Shown here: one piece after another, positions 45,177-58,124 of the stretch
Layout: every line of letters begins with the position of its first letter
Position numbering within the stretch: position 1 is the stretch's first letter
Assembly (NCBI GenBank): GCA_950295325.1
Contig: OX485804.1
Span: 36,754,429 to 36,818,428 of the forward strand
Length of the DNA stretch: 64,000 nucleotides
DNA from: Polytrichum commune
Taxonomy: Eukaryota; Streptophyta; Polytrichopsida; Polytrichales; Polytrichaceae
Reading direction: 5' to 3'
Notes under the pieces: generated by a model
What the model saw: only the letters and a program-made list of their open reading frames with translations
Database searches by the model: none
What the model was told of the DNA's origin: nothing
Made by a program: the position numbers and the translations under genes

Positions 45177-47911
45177 ATGATAGACATGGGAGCATTTAGT
45201 GATGAGTTTGTAGTAGTTCGGAAGGGGCAGCATGACGGGAATTTAAGTGAGATAACTATCAACTGCCCTGACAAAGTCGGGCTTGGCTGTGACCTTGCCC
45301 GGATTGTCTTTGAGTTTGGCCTAACTGTAGTCAAAGGAGGTAAGAATTCGTTTAAACTTTCGGTTCATGGGTTTTATTTTCCACGTGGAAGTATAGAGCA
45401 TCTCCGCTAACGTGAACGAACTGATTGGTTTCTCTACAACGTATGTATTTGCCAGCGTTTTGTAAGGTTATTACTTGGGATTATTTTCTTATATCTCGAG
45501 AATCAGGATGCAATATTATATGGCTTTATATTCCTGCATTTATGTGTTGGGGGATTTTGTACATTCTATTTGAGGTTTATACGTCCTTCTTCCACCAGTA
45601 CCTATTATACAGGTTTTGACTGGTTGTAACTTGCTGCTATTATTGTAGATTTTAGAATATTGATATCTTGTACTCCTTCACATGCAGATATGTCGTCAGA
45701 CGGGCGATGGTGTTTCGTAACTCTTCGGGTAGTGCCGAGAGCAAGTCACTTAATGGTGCGCTGGTCTTTGTTGAAGGAGCGTTTGGAAGATATTTGCCCA
45801 TCTGCTGTACCCTCATTGTTGCCACAACAAAATCGTACTGTCCAGTCAACAAGAATGCTACTGCTACAGGTCTGCTCAAAAGATCGAACAGGCCTACTTA
45901 ATGGTATGTTTTCTCCTTATGTTGTTATTTCGGGTACTATTTGTGTTTCAAATTTCCCTCGTTTGTCTGGAAGCCTCACGTACTATGGGAAGAACGTCAT
46001 GGCAATGTTAGCTTGTCTTATATGTGCAATTTTCTAAGATATTTGTATCTGCAATTGCAGATGTTGCACAAAAGCTTTGGGAGTTGGAGTTTACTATTCA
46101 TAAAGTGAAAATATCAACTAGTCCAGATGGGAAAGCTGTGAATCTGTTTTTTGTCACAGACAACAGGTATTGAGTTTTTGCAAAAACTCTATACTGAAAC
46201 TAAATTCTGTCATATCATTGAATAAATTTCTGGTAAATCTGGATTGGGAATAGGACCACTTAAATAGTGGCAATTGTGGGTGATATACTTCATCCTCTCT
46301 GCGAAGTGACACAGAATTTCATGAGTGCATATATACCGCTGGTTTTGTATTGGCATCAAATCATCCTTAGCCTAACCCCCAAAAGATGATACCCAAATGG
46401 GAATCTTCTATATATATATGGGTTGCTTTGTTGATCATGAATCGTAATGTAGATGTAAGATATTTTAACAAACTTCAATCAAATAATGGTGGTGGATTTG
46501 TTCAACATGTGCTTACTGGGATGCATCTGTTTACTGCAGTAACAAGCAACCATGGAAGAAAAGAGCGGAGGAGGTGAAAGAACATTTGAGTGAATTGCTG
46601 GGGGACACATGTACACATTGTGAGATCAACCCTGCAGGTCCTGAATGTGGAGGCTTGCAGTGTTATCCTCTGCCCGTTTCAGTCACTGAAGACCTTCTTC
46701 AGGAAGGTGATTCTCCAGTAGAGAAGGATAAGAGCAGAGGTGGACAGCATGCCAATGTCAGAATTGACAATTCTACCAGTCCTTTGCATAGCCTACTTCA
46801 AGTCACTTGCAAAAGCAGGAAGGGCTTACTATATGACTGTCTACGAACTATGAAGGATTTCAACTACCAGGTGCACATTGACTTCATACCAGTTGTTATT
46901 CTGGAATTGATAACACCTGGAGAGTTGTGACTCCACAGAACTACTGTGCAGTGGATACTTTTATAATATTTCTGAACAAAATCAAAAGAATCAATTTGGC
47001 CATGGCCTCAATGTTTATCAACAGTCGTGTAAGTCTGGAATGGACTGAGCAATGATGAATTTCCTAATTTTTTTTTGAAATTGTTAGTTGATATCTTTGT
47101 AGGGTTTTTACTCACCTAGAGCAGACCTCTATTTTGATGTCTATAACCTTCAAGGGTTCTGGCTTCTAATCTTAGCCCATGAAATATATCTGTGTAGGTG
47201 GCAGATGGACGTATAGCAACACTGGACAATGGAAATACTGAGATCAGTATCTTCATTGTTGGAAGAGATGGAAGAAAGATTACAGAAACATCAGAGCAGA
47301 GGGCTGTCTGTAAGCGCATGAAAACTGAAGTAGAACATCCTTTACGAATCAACGTGGTGACAAGAGGACCGGATACAGAGTTGCTTGTGGCCACACCTAT
47401 TGAGAGTTGTGGGAAGGGTCGTCCACGTGTATTGTACGATGTTACTCTTGCTCTGAAGATGCTGGACATATGCATATTCAAGGTTGGTCTTCAATGTGCT
47501 AATGCTCTTCTTTCCAATTTGATGATGGTCAGCACCATGCAGTTGTTTCATTTGGATCGGACGTGTTTGTTAGCTGTATTCTGCAAACACGAGCATAACA
47601 TACTGGTAGTTTGTAAAAGTAGGGTAAAGTGCATATTAAAGTTGCATTTCCTTTTCTACATAAAACTGCTGATCAAGAGTAACAATTGGTGTGTTCTGAT
47701 CAAGATGAATGTGCTGCTGGTATATTAGCGGATTGATTATCAAGTCCTACTTGTGATGCATGCTCAGGCTGATATTGGGAGGCACAATGTGAACAATCGG
47801 CGCTGGGAAATTTATCGATTTTTACTTGTGGATAAAGAGGAACTTTCGACAAGTAGCAGCAGGTTCCGCAACCTCCTTGTGGAACGAGTTCGGCAGTCTC
47901 TGATGGGTTGA
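45177..47911 (+). CDS. ACR9-like: ACT-domain repeat protein, ACR9/ACR10-like (6 coding exons, 414 aa)
   Basis: Exons 45177-45339, 45688-45903, 46061-46166, 46540-46870, 47198-47482 and 47768-47911 join in phase to a 414-aa protein, close to the length of Arabidopsis ACR9. All introns are GT-AG; the intron 5 donor GTTGGT is weak. The start is the first in-frame ATG after the 5'UTR acceptor. ACT-type repeats are visible. The first has ITINCPDKVGLGCDLARIV and SSDGRWCF (about 23-70), the second CSKDRTGLLNDVAQKL (about 117 on), the third CKSRKGLLYDCLRTM with DGRIATLDNG (about 252 on), and the C-terminal one RGPDTELLV..GKGRPRVLYDV then WEIYRFLL. Plant ACR proteins are non-enzymatic relatives of the bacterial GlnD C-terminal ACT region and are thought to sense amino acids or regulate nitrogen metabolism. 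No disabling lesion is seen. Confidence 0.93.
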
Positions 47912-48250
47912 ATGAACAGACCTTTAAATGCTTTCAAAGTCTTCCAAGTCCTATGGGATTGGCCGCCTGCGGTATGGAATACCTCGGGCATGGGGTCTTG
48001 TCACATTGGTAAGCTCCTCCACAGGACTGGTCAACTCCCACTCATTTTGTAAATTACAGATAGGGTCCAGGTTTCTCAAGGGATGTCCAACACATGTGGA
48101 ATCTCTAATTTATTGCTTTTCATCAAGCAGGAACACTGCACACAGAGAAATCTATGGGAAATTCCATACAAGTTGAAAAAGGCTCTCCTAACCACTTTTC
48201 GAAAGTGCACCCTTCCCTCCAAAATTACATGAAAGCTGTGTACATATGAG
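47912..48250 (+). other. Probable 3'UTR of the ACR9-like gene
   Basis: Sequence after the stop codon without repeats seen elsewhere in the window. No clear polyadenylation signal was fixed. The 82-codon ORF at 47928 overlaps nothing conserved. Confidence 0.4.
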
Positions 48251-48399
48251 ACCATAGATTTGCTGCGTAGGGCAGTGTTCTTTGAAGTTGTATTTGTCTA
48301 GATTCGCTCAATTTGTTAACCCTACAAACCCCCTGGGATTTATTGGTCTTGAAAATGTTAGTGCAAAAACCCCAAATAGATGTCAGGGTGCTCAGGTCA

Positions 48400-48665
48400 T
48401 GCTCCTGGACAGGAATGAAATAGAAGGAAATGCAGATTGATCATGGGAAGTATGTTCATCTTTCAAGCTTAGTCTATGCGAGCGACTGTTCTGTAAGAGG
48501 AAGGTTTTTAATCTCAATCTGAACATCATTTTGTAGGACAAGATACCGCTTAACTCTTTTTAACGTGAAAAAACGTGACAAAGGACCTCACCAATCCAGA
48601 TGTTTCCAGCTGCTTTTAGTGTCTTGGTTATCATGTGCGCATCCCAGATATGTCCAGCATCAGAG
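48400..48665 (+). repeat. Divergent copy of the R1 repeat
   Basis: Aligns with 57415-57650 and 58865-59105 (shared AACTCTTTT.AACATGAAAAA and GTGACAAAGGACCTCA). Diverged more than those two copies are from each other. Confidence 0.75.
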
Positions 48666-48879
48666 GTAGTTCTCCAATGGAGGGCTTCTTGGTGGGATCT
48701 CAAGATTATCTTCGTATTTAAGAGTGCAGGAGAGCAGAGCGCTTGCAAATAAGAGGGATTTGACCGGAAACTCTAGAAATAAGATCCCAATTGTATTTTA
48801 GGTTGCTTTTGTATCTTTGCACTACATTGTTTATGGTATTTAGTGTCACATGCGAAATAGTGTCACTTACCTTATTTTG

Positions 48880-49270
48880 AAGTGTATGCTAAGTTACATC
48901 AATGATTAAAAAATAAGTGTTGTCTCATGACACTTGGCATTCGAGTGCACTAACTGATATCTTAGCATGAAAGTGTTCATTAGTGTTATGAGGTGGATGT
49001 CTATGTTCTACAATGGTCTACAAGTTGACGAAAGTGTACACAAATGACACTTGCCATTACTATGCTCAAAAATATCTTCCCCTTGCATATTAAAATGCTA
49101 GACTTTCATCTAACGTATCTGAATGTGCTACTCTAAATGTCATAACGAAGATATATTTTTTTCACTCAAAGAAATTATTTATGTTGGTGTATGAAATCAT
49201 ATTGGCAAATAGTAGACATGACGCTTTTGAAACCTCTAGGCATTTAGTTTAGGCCCTTTGCAAACAATGT
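48880..49270 (-). repeat. Inverted relative of the 35.1-35.5 kb repeat
   Basis: Reverse complement matches 35120-35480, for example the shared TTTGCAAAGGGCCTAAACTA..ATGCCTAGAG block and the 'GCAAGTGTCAT..GTGTACA' phrases. Confidence 0.65.
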
Positions 49271-49589
49271 ATGTAATACTAAACACCATAAAAGGTGTTG
49301 TTGATTTGGAATTTGGCAATGTCTATCTGTTCTGTGTGGACATGGTATCAACCGTTACAAATTAATCTTAAATTGAGATTCTTTTAGTTTCCTGGTGAAA
49401 ATGTAAAGGTGTTTTGTTACCACCATTTTCAGACCAAATTGGCACATGTCAATGTTGATATAACACAGATGAAGTGTGCATAATATATCAATAGCTTCTT
49501 CAATCTACATATATAAATAAAATTTCTCATGTAGGTGATTTATAGTCCATCGGCCATTAGCACACAGTAACCATACTTACAAAGTTAAC

Positions 49590-49925
49590 AAAAATTTGGA
49601 TGCAAGGTCAGTTACTGCTGAAAGCCTTTAGCAGTGCAAACTGGGCTTCAGTCCTGACTGAAACATTTTCGATGTTGATTACTTATGCTTTAACTGTCGT
49701 ACATTACCAACTTAATATCGGCTGCTTTGCAAATGTTTATAATTTTTTTTCAATTGATCCAAGTAATAACACCTTAACAAAATTTAAAGCACCAATTGCC
49801 AGTTTCACAATTCAGATATATACATTCTTTCCTATGAGGACTTTGGAAGAGGACCTCTTTTGTCAAAGGAATCAATGCCTTGAATCCCCCTACACATTCA
49901 TGGTGCTATAAGATAGTTTCAAGCA
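49590..49925 (-). repeat. Copy of a dispersed repeat shared with 61495-61880
   Basis: GGATGCAAGGTCA, the CCAGTTTCACAATTC block and CCTACACATTCAT recur in the same order at 61500-61855. On the minus strand of the better preserved copy (about 61670-61800) a short reading frame KDYKFEIVKLANG..VFGRDDW can be read. It faintly resembles B3-type DNA-binding domains but is too short and broken for a firm assignment. Confidence 0.6.
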
Positions 49926-49959
49926 GTGTCGATTAAGGCCCTAGATGGGCCTTAAGTGG

Positions 49960-50325
49960 CTTGTTTTCTTAACTGGAGCCCCATATTTGATTGGTATCTG
50001 GTTTGGTGAGGATCAAAGAGCAAACATCATAAAGACATAAGCTTAAAAGAGATTTGACTACGTCTTCAAATATTAATAACTACTCTACCTTCAATAGTGA
50101 ACACAATTGGGAGGATCTATGTATCTAGTTGAGCAATCAACAAACATGCACTTCCGATAATCATAACTAAATCAGAGGAGTTTTGATTTTCAATCTCGTT
50201 TTTGTAGGTGTTTCACTATAGATTTGCTGGTGCAACATGAGTTTTGTTGTGTAAATCTATTCGATAGAAGTTGGAGAACATGAAAAACGAACCAATATAA
50301 CACCCACATACTTTAACTTGTGTAA
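49960..50325 (+). repeat. Dispersed repeat, copy 1 of 3
   Basis: Matches 51773-52130 in direct orientation (shared CATATTTGATTGGTATCTGG-like start and GATAGAAGTTGGAGAACATG end) and, inverted and only for its end, 54378-54470. Confidence 0.75.
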
Positions 50326-51772
50326 TTGCTAGTGACACACAACTCACAACCCATCAGGCATCTTTGGAAATAGGGTATTGAGAAATAATGATGCACAAAC
50401 CCCCAAATCACAACCAGGGTGCTTAGGTAGGAGTTGGCTAATTGTCCCCCTAATCAATGGTGATTTTTCACACGCTAATGTTTATGTTTAGGGACGCGCT
50501 CATATTTTCTTTTACTTTTTCTTTTTAATGTATGTGGATGTGTTACAATTTTATTTTATTTTGAGTTTTGGCACATGTTTTTGTTACGAATTTCTATTCT
50601 AATGAAATAGGAAAACTACAAATATAAAAAATTCACTATTTCATCTTTGTGATATACTAAACCAACAACAAGACTTCAATTGGTTGACATTTACTTATCC
50701 ATGTAGCAAAAATAAGCACATTATAACCATGAATTGATGGTAAAAAATAACATGTGTATAAGCTTTTGATGATAATAATATGTTGGTCAAAAAATCAAAG
50801 ATAGAATAATGGTTTTAAATTTAGAAAATCACATGTATGTGATATTGCCATATCATTTAGTAGGTTGATTCATTGGTCCCTCACATTTCTTCATAACAAT
50901 ATGACATTATCCCAATCAATTTCATGAGTAGGAATAACCGCTAGTGAAATCTGTATCAATACATCAAGTGTTTCCAATACCAAACTAGCTCGTAGATGAG
51001 ATTTGATCAACTTTTGCTTTGGAGAAACCTCCTACACATTGTTGTACTAGAGGGGATCACTAGCACTCACTCCCAAAGTTTGTGTAAAATTTGGCCAATT
51101 GGTGAACCAATCATGAGTTGTGTGGTTTCATCACTTGTCCCCTTGATAACCACCTCACAACATGAATTTATAGCACAATCAAAGGATCTTGTGGAAACTC
51201 CTTCATTAAGTTGTTCATCTTCATCTACAATTTGATGACCAACCCATCCACGCATAGGCCTTGTGAGCAAAATTTATCTAAGTTCACCAATTGCTCTTGT
51301 GTATCTCTAGCAAGATCTCCAATTGCCAAAACCTCCTTGCCTGTGAAGAGGGGAAGTGGGCCAAGTCAAGAAGGTTGGCTAGGGCGTTATTTAAGGTAAA
51401 ATATTTTCAATTCAGCCAAGGTAAGTGGGTCTTAAAAGGACAATTTTCTCTCCACTCCCATTTCTTTGTAGGGTTTAATACACGCATTTAGTGCAAGATA
51501 ACTAGCAATTCCAAACTGTGCTCGTAGCCATTGTCCTCAAGTATTTTTGGGGTTTGTATGAATATCCTATTCATTGTCAAAGTGAAGATTCTCTCAGTTA
51601 TTAAATGACCATAAAGGTTCCCTTCATTAATGTTGAGTATTGCGCCTAGGAAAGTCAACAAATTTCAAAGATGTTGGGAATTTCTTTTGAGCACGTGGTT
51701 TTTTTGGTGTCCATTCTTAGATTCATACCCTACCATACACCACTAAAGTATAAGGAATGCATGTGTTATTTT
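50326..51772. other. Non-coding stretch, nothing recognised
   Basis: AT-rich with short ORFs only. No conserved protein, RNA gene or clear repeat structure seen. Confidence 0.45.
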
Positions 51773-52130
51773 GTTACTTTTCTTAATTAGACTTATATTT
51801 GATTGGTGTGTGGTTTGGTGAGGATGAAAGAACAACACCGAAAGACAAATGTGTAAAAGAAATTGGACGAAGACTTCAAGTTTGATTAACTACTTCACAC
51901 TCAATTATAAACAACAATTGGGAGGACTTAAGTAGTGACTTAAGCATCAACAAACATGCACTTCTGACAACCATAACTAAATCAAGGAAGGTTTGATTTT
52001 CAATACGATACTTGTTGATGAATCATAGTTGCTTTGCCAATGCAACAAAAGGTTTGTTGTGTAAACCTACTTGATAGAAGTTGGAGAACATGAAAAACTA
52101 AAATAAATATGTAAATAAAATACCCACATA
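51773..52130 (+). repeat. Dispersed repeat, copy 2 of 3
   Basis: Direct relative of 49960-50325; both end with GAACATGAAAAAC and a nearby ACCCACATAC. Confidence 0.75.
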
Positions 52131-52204
52131 CATTATGCCCCCTTCCCACTTGACTTTAGCTTAGCCAAAAAGTTCATTCTAAAAACATGGCTTTCACGCT
52201 ATCC

Positions 52205-52370
52205 AGTCTCGAGCCTAGTTGGTAAAGGACATGGCATGGTTTTAAAAGTGGAGGGTTTAAGCCTCAAGTACCAACCCTTTCATCGGTACCTAGAGATGAG
52301 GCAAGAATGTAGGACCTTTAAAAGTGTTGCCTCCAGCCCTTGTGATTGGTTGCTTTTAGTCTTAGTTATG
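52205..52370 (+). repeat. tRNA-derived SINE-like sequence (Au-like)
   Basis: A-box-like GAGCCTAGTTGG (52211-52222, 11 of 12 to the tRNA consensus), then GGACATGGCATGG, and a B-box-like GGTTTAAGCCTC (52254-52265). The order resembles the head of plant Au-type SINEs. It is not a functional tRNA. Confidence 0.5.
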
Positions 52371-53850
52371 AGGGCACGAGGAGCTCCATCAACAAAAACC
52401 AATGGTACGAAAGAAGAGTGGTAAGGCATTTGGCCATGGAACAAAAACTATCCAACATATCATTGCTTGGTAGATAAAACAATGAACATGTGTGAAAGCT
52501 ACTTAAGTAAACCCTACTTGAAATCTCCGGAGCAAGTTCTTGTAGGTGCACCGGCAAAGCTAGGTGCCTCCACTACAACTGTGAGAGCTTTACCCACTTT
52601 TTAAGAAATACTTTGGTTATTTGGTAAAGCCATGTGGGGATGGGCATGGAGGTGAATGTTTAAGGTCAGATGCTTAGGCACATCTACTAAGCATCATAGT
52701 AAAAGAACTTCATATACTTCGTGGGTTAAAGTATTGAAAGAAAGCTTGATGTTTGATACTGGACGAATCATGACATCAAACAAATTCATATGATTATCAA
52801 GAAACCATGGACTGCCAGTGGGAAAAAGAAAAATCAATTCGGGACACAAAGCTTTTTTAAATTTATGTCTAGGACATAAGCTGTTTTCAAATTTTAGATT
52901 TTAGGAATTTTTTTGTTTTTTTGTTTTCCCCCTTCTTAATGATTTTTTTTGGGTTTTGTTTTGGGTGGTGTCAATTGAACATTTGGGCTTAGGGAAGCAA
53001 AAGAAACTATGTAAAATCAGCCTAGCCCCCAACAAGCTCTTCCATACTTGTTTGGGGGTGTCATGTCAGTGGGCTAGGCCCAAACTCCAGCATGTGTAGC
53101 TTGGCATGTTGATAGCTCGAGGATGGGTTAGAAAGTGCATTGAGAGAAGAAACAAACTATAATAGGTTCTAGATATCATTAAAAGGATTCCACGATCAAG
53201 TGACTGGCAATTCGACTAGTTTAGAATGTAGAAATGGTGCATATCACTAGTCCATTTTTGTATTATTTTGTAGTATAGTGCAATGGGACGGAACCAATGA
53301 TGGCGCCCACAATGCAACATTGAGATGGGAAAGTTTGTATGCAATCAAAATAGTTACAATCATTATGTCTATCCAACCAAAAAGAACCCATGAACAAGTA
53401 GGCTTCATCTAGGCCCATCACTGCACTGTGAGGGACCTAGCTGTGGCATGCATCAAGGGCACCAACTAAGGGTTTTGAACTCAAGACCTCGACACTCTCA
53501 TATTCTTAATCTTAAAAGACCCCACATGGGTTTAAAAACGAAGCACAAAGCACTTGGCCAGTCAAACCAGGGAATCCACTTCTTGATCATAAAAAAACCG
53601 CTAAAGAGATTTCACCAACCACTAAAGAAAACACACACTAGGGAAAAACTAGCGACACTAAATGTGATATTTAATGTCAATAACTATTTGGAATTACACA
53701 GTGCTATATCCATTTACTTTTGATGTAATCTCTTACGAAGTAAAGATAATATTCTATAATGTCCAAACAATCAGATTTGACATTCGTTGGTAAAAAAAAA
53801 TGAGACATGAAGTAAAATAGGTATAGCATTGTGTAGTTCCAAATAGTAAG
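52371..53850. other. Non-coding stretch, nothing firm
   Basis: No gene recognised. A reverse-strand B-box-like GAGTTCAAAACC near 53470 may belong to another tRNA-derived fragment, but no A-box supports it. Confidence 0.4.
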
Positions 53851-53859
53851 TGACACTAA

Positions 53860-55029
53860 ATATCATCTTTAGTTCCGGAACAATAACTAAATGGAACCGT
53901 GAATTATGGAACACGGCCCATGAAGTCATGAGGAAGTTCCCTGCAGTAATGAAATCATCGCATGAGCCAACGAGTTCCTTCTCGTCGTCAGACAGGAGCT
54001 TGTATTGTTCACGATCCATCTTGTCCATGAAAACATTTGTAATTACGAAATCCACCGGACGAAGAAGAGAGGGAGGAGATATGTGCAACCAAGGATTGAG
54101 CAAGTAGTAATGGGGTAACAGTCCGAAGTTTGTAACCACTCCATCGTCGACCCTTAAGTTGCACATAGTCACTCACGCATCCATGCCACAGCTCCATTAG
54201 TTCTCTCGGAGCAGCTGGTTTTTGATCCTCCAGGAACAAAAGAAAAATTACGCAGCCGAGGTGGGGACTTTTTCTTCCATTATCCTCAAAACCAGTTAGG
54301 ATCTGACATCCAGGTGGCCAAGGAATGCCATACTTTGGTAGTGACCTCTCAGCAGAAGATGACACCAAGCTCATAAGGTATGTGGGTTTTAATTGGTTCG
54401 TTTTTCATGTTCTCCAACTTCTACTGATTAGATTTACGCAACAAAACTCGTGTTGCATTCGCAAGTCTTCGATGAAGCATTTGCAAAAACCGGATCCAAA
54501 ATCGGACCTCCCATGCTTTAGTTATGGTTGTCGGAAGTGCGTGTTTGTTGATTTCTTAAGTAGATACATAGGTCCTCCCGATTACGTTCACTGTTGAGCG
54601 TAGAGAAGCTAACAATATTTGAAGACGTAGCCCAATCTCTTTGAAACATGTGTCTTTATGTGTGTGCTCTTTGATCCTCACCGAGGCACATGCCGATCAA
54701 TATACGGGTCCGGTTAAGAAAAGTAACCGTATAGCACCCGCATACCTTACTCATTTGCGAGAGCGCCTACAAACATTTGTCGTTTTGAATCTACTTTCAC
54801 CAACACTGGGCGCGCGTGCGCGGAAGGGGGGCCGGGGACGGCCAGGAATAGTGTAGAGCTTATCAGCAGATGGCGGAAGCCATGGGGAGGGAGAAGGTGA
54901 GGAATTAGGGAGATTGTTGGAAGACGTAGGGTAATTTTCAGGTGGTTGAAGACGATCGGCCGCTTGAGACGTATCCAAATTCCCTCGTCCTGCCAAGTTG
55001 CGGATGATTCTTCTGTTGAGGCGTTGCAT
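53860..55029 (-). pseudogene. Unidentified minus-strand gene or gene fragment, two exon-like blocks
   Basis: A GC-richer block at 55029-54797 starts with ATG and encodes a basic then Pro/Ser-rich segment (MQRLNRRIIRNLAGRG, SPSPSPWLPP), ending at a GTGAAA donor-like site. A second block at about 54374-53870 reads as protein in two overlapping frames (KYGIPWPPGCQILTGFEDN, then DREQYKLLSDDEKELVGSCD), suggesting a frameshift or a small intron near 54130. Between them lies an inverted copy of the 50-kb repeat end (54378-54470), possibly an insertion in an intron. I do not recognise the family. It could be a decayed host gene captured by repeats. Phase between the blocks is not consistent. Confidence 0.35.
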
Positions 55030-55099
55030 TCCTGCTCACCCTTTTTCAGAGAGATAGGAAACCTACTCGTCTAGGCACAATGTAAATAGAAGATAAGCT

Positions 55100-56330
55100 T
55101 AGGAACAAACAGCTGAAGTTACCTATCCAAGCTAATAGACAACATGGGCTTAATCGCGTATACTAAATAGAAAGTAGCTACAGCCACTTAAGCCAAAGCT
55201 TCAAGACACGGACCAAGTGGCCCTTAAATCCTGTGGCAACCCAACTACAAATTTACGGGGAAAACTTGTTTTTTTCCCATTCTGCATTCCCCCTGAATCC
55301 CCCTTGTAGTGTCACTCAACATGGTATTAGAGCGACACACGACGGTCACAACTTGAGAACAAATTTTGCAGCTACATGAATACATAGAGGCAGGTCAGTC
55401 CAGAGCAGCACGCCTCATCACCATGGTGTAGCAACATACCAAACGAGAGAAGAAACTTGAAGGCAAGCAATACGTAGCCACCTCAAAATACGACAGCTTC
55501 CACATACTACAACATGCAGTTTCAAGATACAGACAAACAACTGCAATACTCAAACGAATTGACTGAAATTATGAGTGGAGTTAGCTGAGCTATAACAAAG
55601 CCAAGGGAGATTGAACTGAAAAATCCAGTGGCTCAAGCATAATGCAAGCCGATGAGAAGAAATCCGTACCGAGAAAAATGCAAGCCGAGATGCATCAAAA
55701 CAACGCCGTGCGAAGTTGATCGCAAGTGTTAAGACACCTTTGGGCTGCAACAAAACTGAGCAGGGAGGCAAACTACAAAATGGAAGGTCATAGCCAGAGG
55801 CAGCCTGAACAATAACGTAGAAAGATGAGTGAGTCCGGAGGATTGTCGATGGCAGAATCAAATAAATCGGAGGGAAATGTGGCCGGTCTACCTTCAACAA
55901 GGATGGAAGGAGTCTGTGAGCAAGCTCGTGCTACCGAACGCGTGAGGCGATGGAGAAGTCCCTGAAGTCCACGACCAAAATGACAAAGCCGAGAGTGACA
56001 AAATGAAGTACCAGGCGATGGCGATGGAGATCTTCATAACAAATACTCAGCGACACCGCTTTCCCAGCATCTCACTGTTATATTTTAAGAGTCCAGGGAA
56101 TAAGAGCTGAATGTTAAGTAATATTATGCTTGTCATATCAATAAAAGACAACATAATCCACCATATCAACAACACAACACACCTAACAGTAGCATGGAAG
56201 ATTTTGTGGGACCTTTACGAAAACCCAAGTCCAACCCAAATCATGTGCTTTGTCAAGTTGTTATGTTACGTCAGTAAATTCACTATATTCGTTAATTGGA
56301 GACTTTGGAAAGTCTCAAAATAAACTTTAC
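55100..56330 (+). mobile_element. Ty1/copia retrotransposon remnant
   Basis: TGGTATTAGAGC at 55322-55333 differs by one base from the copia PBS complementary to initiator tRNA-Met (TGGTATCAGAGC). It directly follows a CAACA LTR-like end, so upstream sequence from about 55.1 kb is probably LTR. At 56111-56270 a frame reads MLSNIMLVISIKDNIIHHIN and then VAWKILWDLYE, typical of the copia gag (UBN2/retrotran_gag_2) domain. Nothing of pol remains and the element is truncated soon after. Confidence 0.6.
55322..55333 (+). promoter_or_regulatory. Copia-type primer-binding site (initiator tRNA-Met)
   Basis: TGGTATTAGAGC, one mismatch to the standard plant copia PBS, adjacent to a ...CAACA end. Confidence 0.65.
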
Positions 56331-57029
56331 TCATAGTTTGGGATGCAGTATTGTGAACATGGGGAACATTGGTAATGAACTTTCCACATATTCATGCATG
56401 AGGAGTATATATATTTCTAAATATAATAAGTATCTATATCATAATCAAAACATGCACTAAACATGATATTGGACTTCAAGTCCTTGATTAGTCTCCAAAT
56501 CATGAAAAAGTCTCCAATTAACGAATATAGTGATTAATAGCATAGTGTTAATTTCATGACTACTTTGTGCGTGTATTGATGTGGTCGACTTCATTGGAGG
56601 CCCCTTGATTGGGGAACGTATAATGAGGTTGCCCAATTGTGCCACAAATCATATGGACCGGAGAGTGGATTCGACCACTTTCTCCCATTTTTGTGTATAA
56701 AATTTGAGCCCAATGGCATGGTCTAGTGGGATGACCATGCACTGCAATGTGTCCACATATGCACATGGCTATGCCATGTGTTCACATTAATTTCATTCCT
56801 TCAAGATGAAATAAAAGTCGTATCACATGCAAACTATGTATTGCACAAACAATCATGCCCGACATTTTGGGAGCTCGGCTCTAAAATCACAATGGAAGAT
56901 TTGGACTCCCTTGACATTGTGCATGCAAACAAAAATGGTCCATATTACATAACACTCGTACACTGCTCTATGAAAGAGTTCGTTGGGGGGCAAATAACCA
57001 GCTCCGCTTAGGGAGCTACACTAAATATG
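56331..57029. other. Non-coding stretch, nothing recognised
   Basis: Short ORFs only; no conserved domain or repeat identified. Confidence 0.4.
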
Positions 57030-57651
57030 GATATTTAGTGTCAACAATACTAATTGTCTTGCTCAATATTAATTATAAACCACGGTCTAGTGTCACCAAC
57101 ACTAAATGTTAACCTTACAGTGTCTGTCATTCCTTGTTAATTTTGGGGGGATTATAGATTTACAGTGTTGCAATTACCGTCATTTACCAAGTGATTTTTC
57201 ATCCAAATTTCAATCATCCATGACACTATTTTATCTCACGTTGCTGACAAGGGAAGATAGGATTTTGGCCAATGGATGAACTCATCCATCATCCATGACA
57301 ATATTTATTCACTCATTCATAAGAGGTGTCATCCAAAAAGTTGCCATAGTGATAGAAAATGCTATATGACACTAAAAATCATATTTAGTGTAGGAGGCTC
57401 TTGTGTAAGAAGGAAACTGGAACAAATGTAGATTGAACATCAGGAGTATGTTTACCTTTCAAAGCTTACATATATGAGTGACTGATCTAGCTAGAAGAGG
57501 GTTCTAAGTGTCAATCTTAACATCAATTTGTACGGAAAGGTACTACCTAACTCTTTTCAACATGAAAAAGCATGTGACAAAGGACCTCATCAAATTGAAA
57601 TGTATTGAGCTACTTTTAGTGTTGATGTTGTTTGTGTGCCCATTCCAGATA

Positions 57652-58124
57652 CACCCTAAACTCCATAATATCAACCTCCATAATGTCACATACTCTCTAA
57701 TATCCCAAAACCCTAGAGAATGGATGTTCGTAGTTCAAATCTCACTCCTTATTGTCACATTTTTTTCCCTTATATCACAAAATTTGTCATTAATATAAAC
57801 CTCCCAAGAAGTCAATCCACACCCTCGCCTTGCGCCATGTGTCAACATGTGGAGTGTCACCTTCTTCTTCTTCTTATGCCACTTGTTGAATGTTGGTGCA
57901 TGCGTCCACCACATCGCTCGGGAAGGCCAAGTGGAGTGGACCACACTAGTGTAGGTGACATGAGAGCGAATTCAAATTGTCCTCACATCTCCTTTGTGTT
58001 ATTCCATAATGTCACATTCTACACTAATTCTATAGTATCACGCATTTATGTTAACACTGCATAACTTTGTAATATCATGTGCACTTTGGTTGCCACAAGT
58101 GTGATACTACAAAGTTTAGATTGT
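57652..58124. mobile_element. MITE-like insertion with empty site in the sister unit
   Basis: 473 bp present in unit A and absent from unit B. Left end CACCCTAAACTCCATAATATC and right end (inverted) ACAATCTAAACTTTGTAGTATC are imperfect inverted repeats. ATA flanks both sides (57649-57651, 58125-58127). The B unit reads straight through at about 59109. Internal phrases recur near 34970-35070. Confidence 0.7.

Noticed and set aside
47198-47728. 176-aa continuous ORF
   Set aside because: Only its first 95 codons are exon 5 of the ACR9-like gene; the rest is intron 5.
56778-57011. 77-aa ORF as a small gene
   Set aside because: No recognisable domain, no supporting splice or promoter context, and composition like the surrounding repeats.
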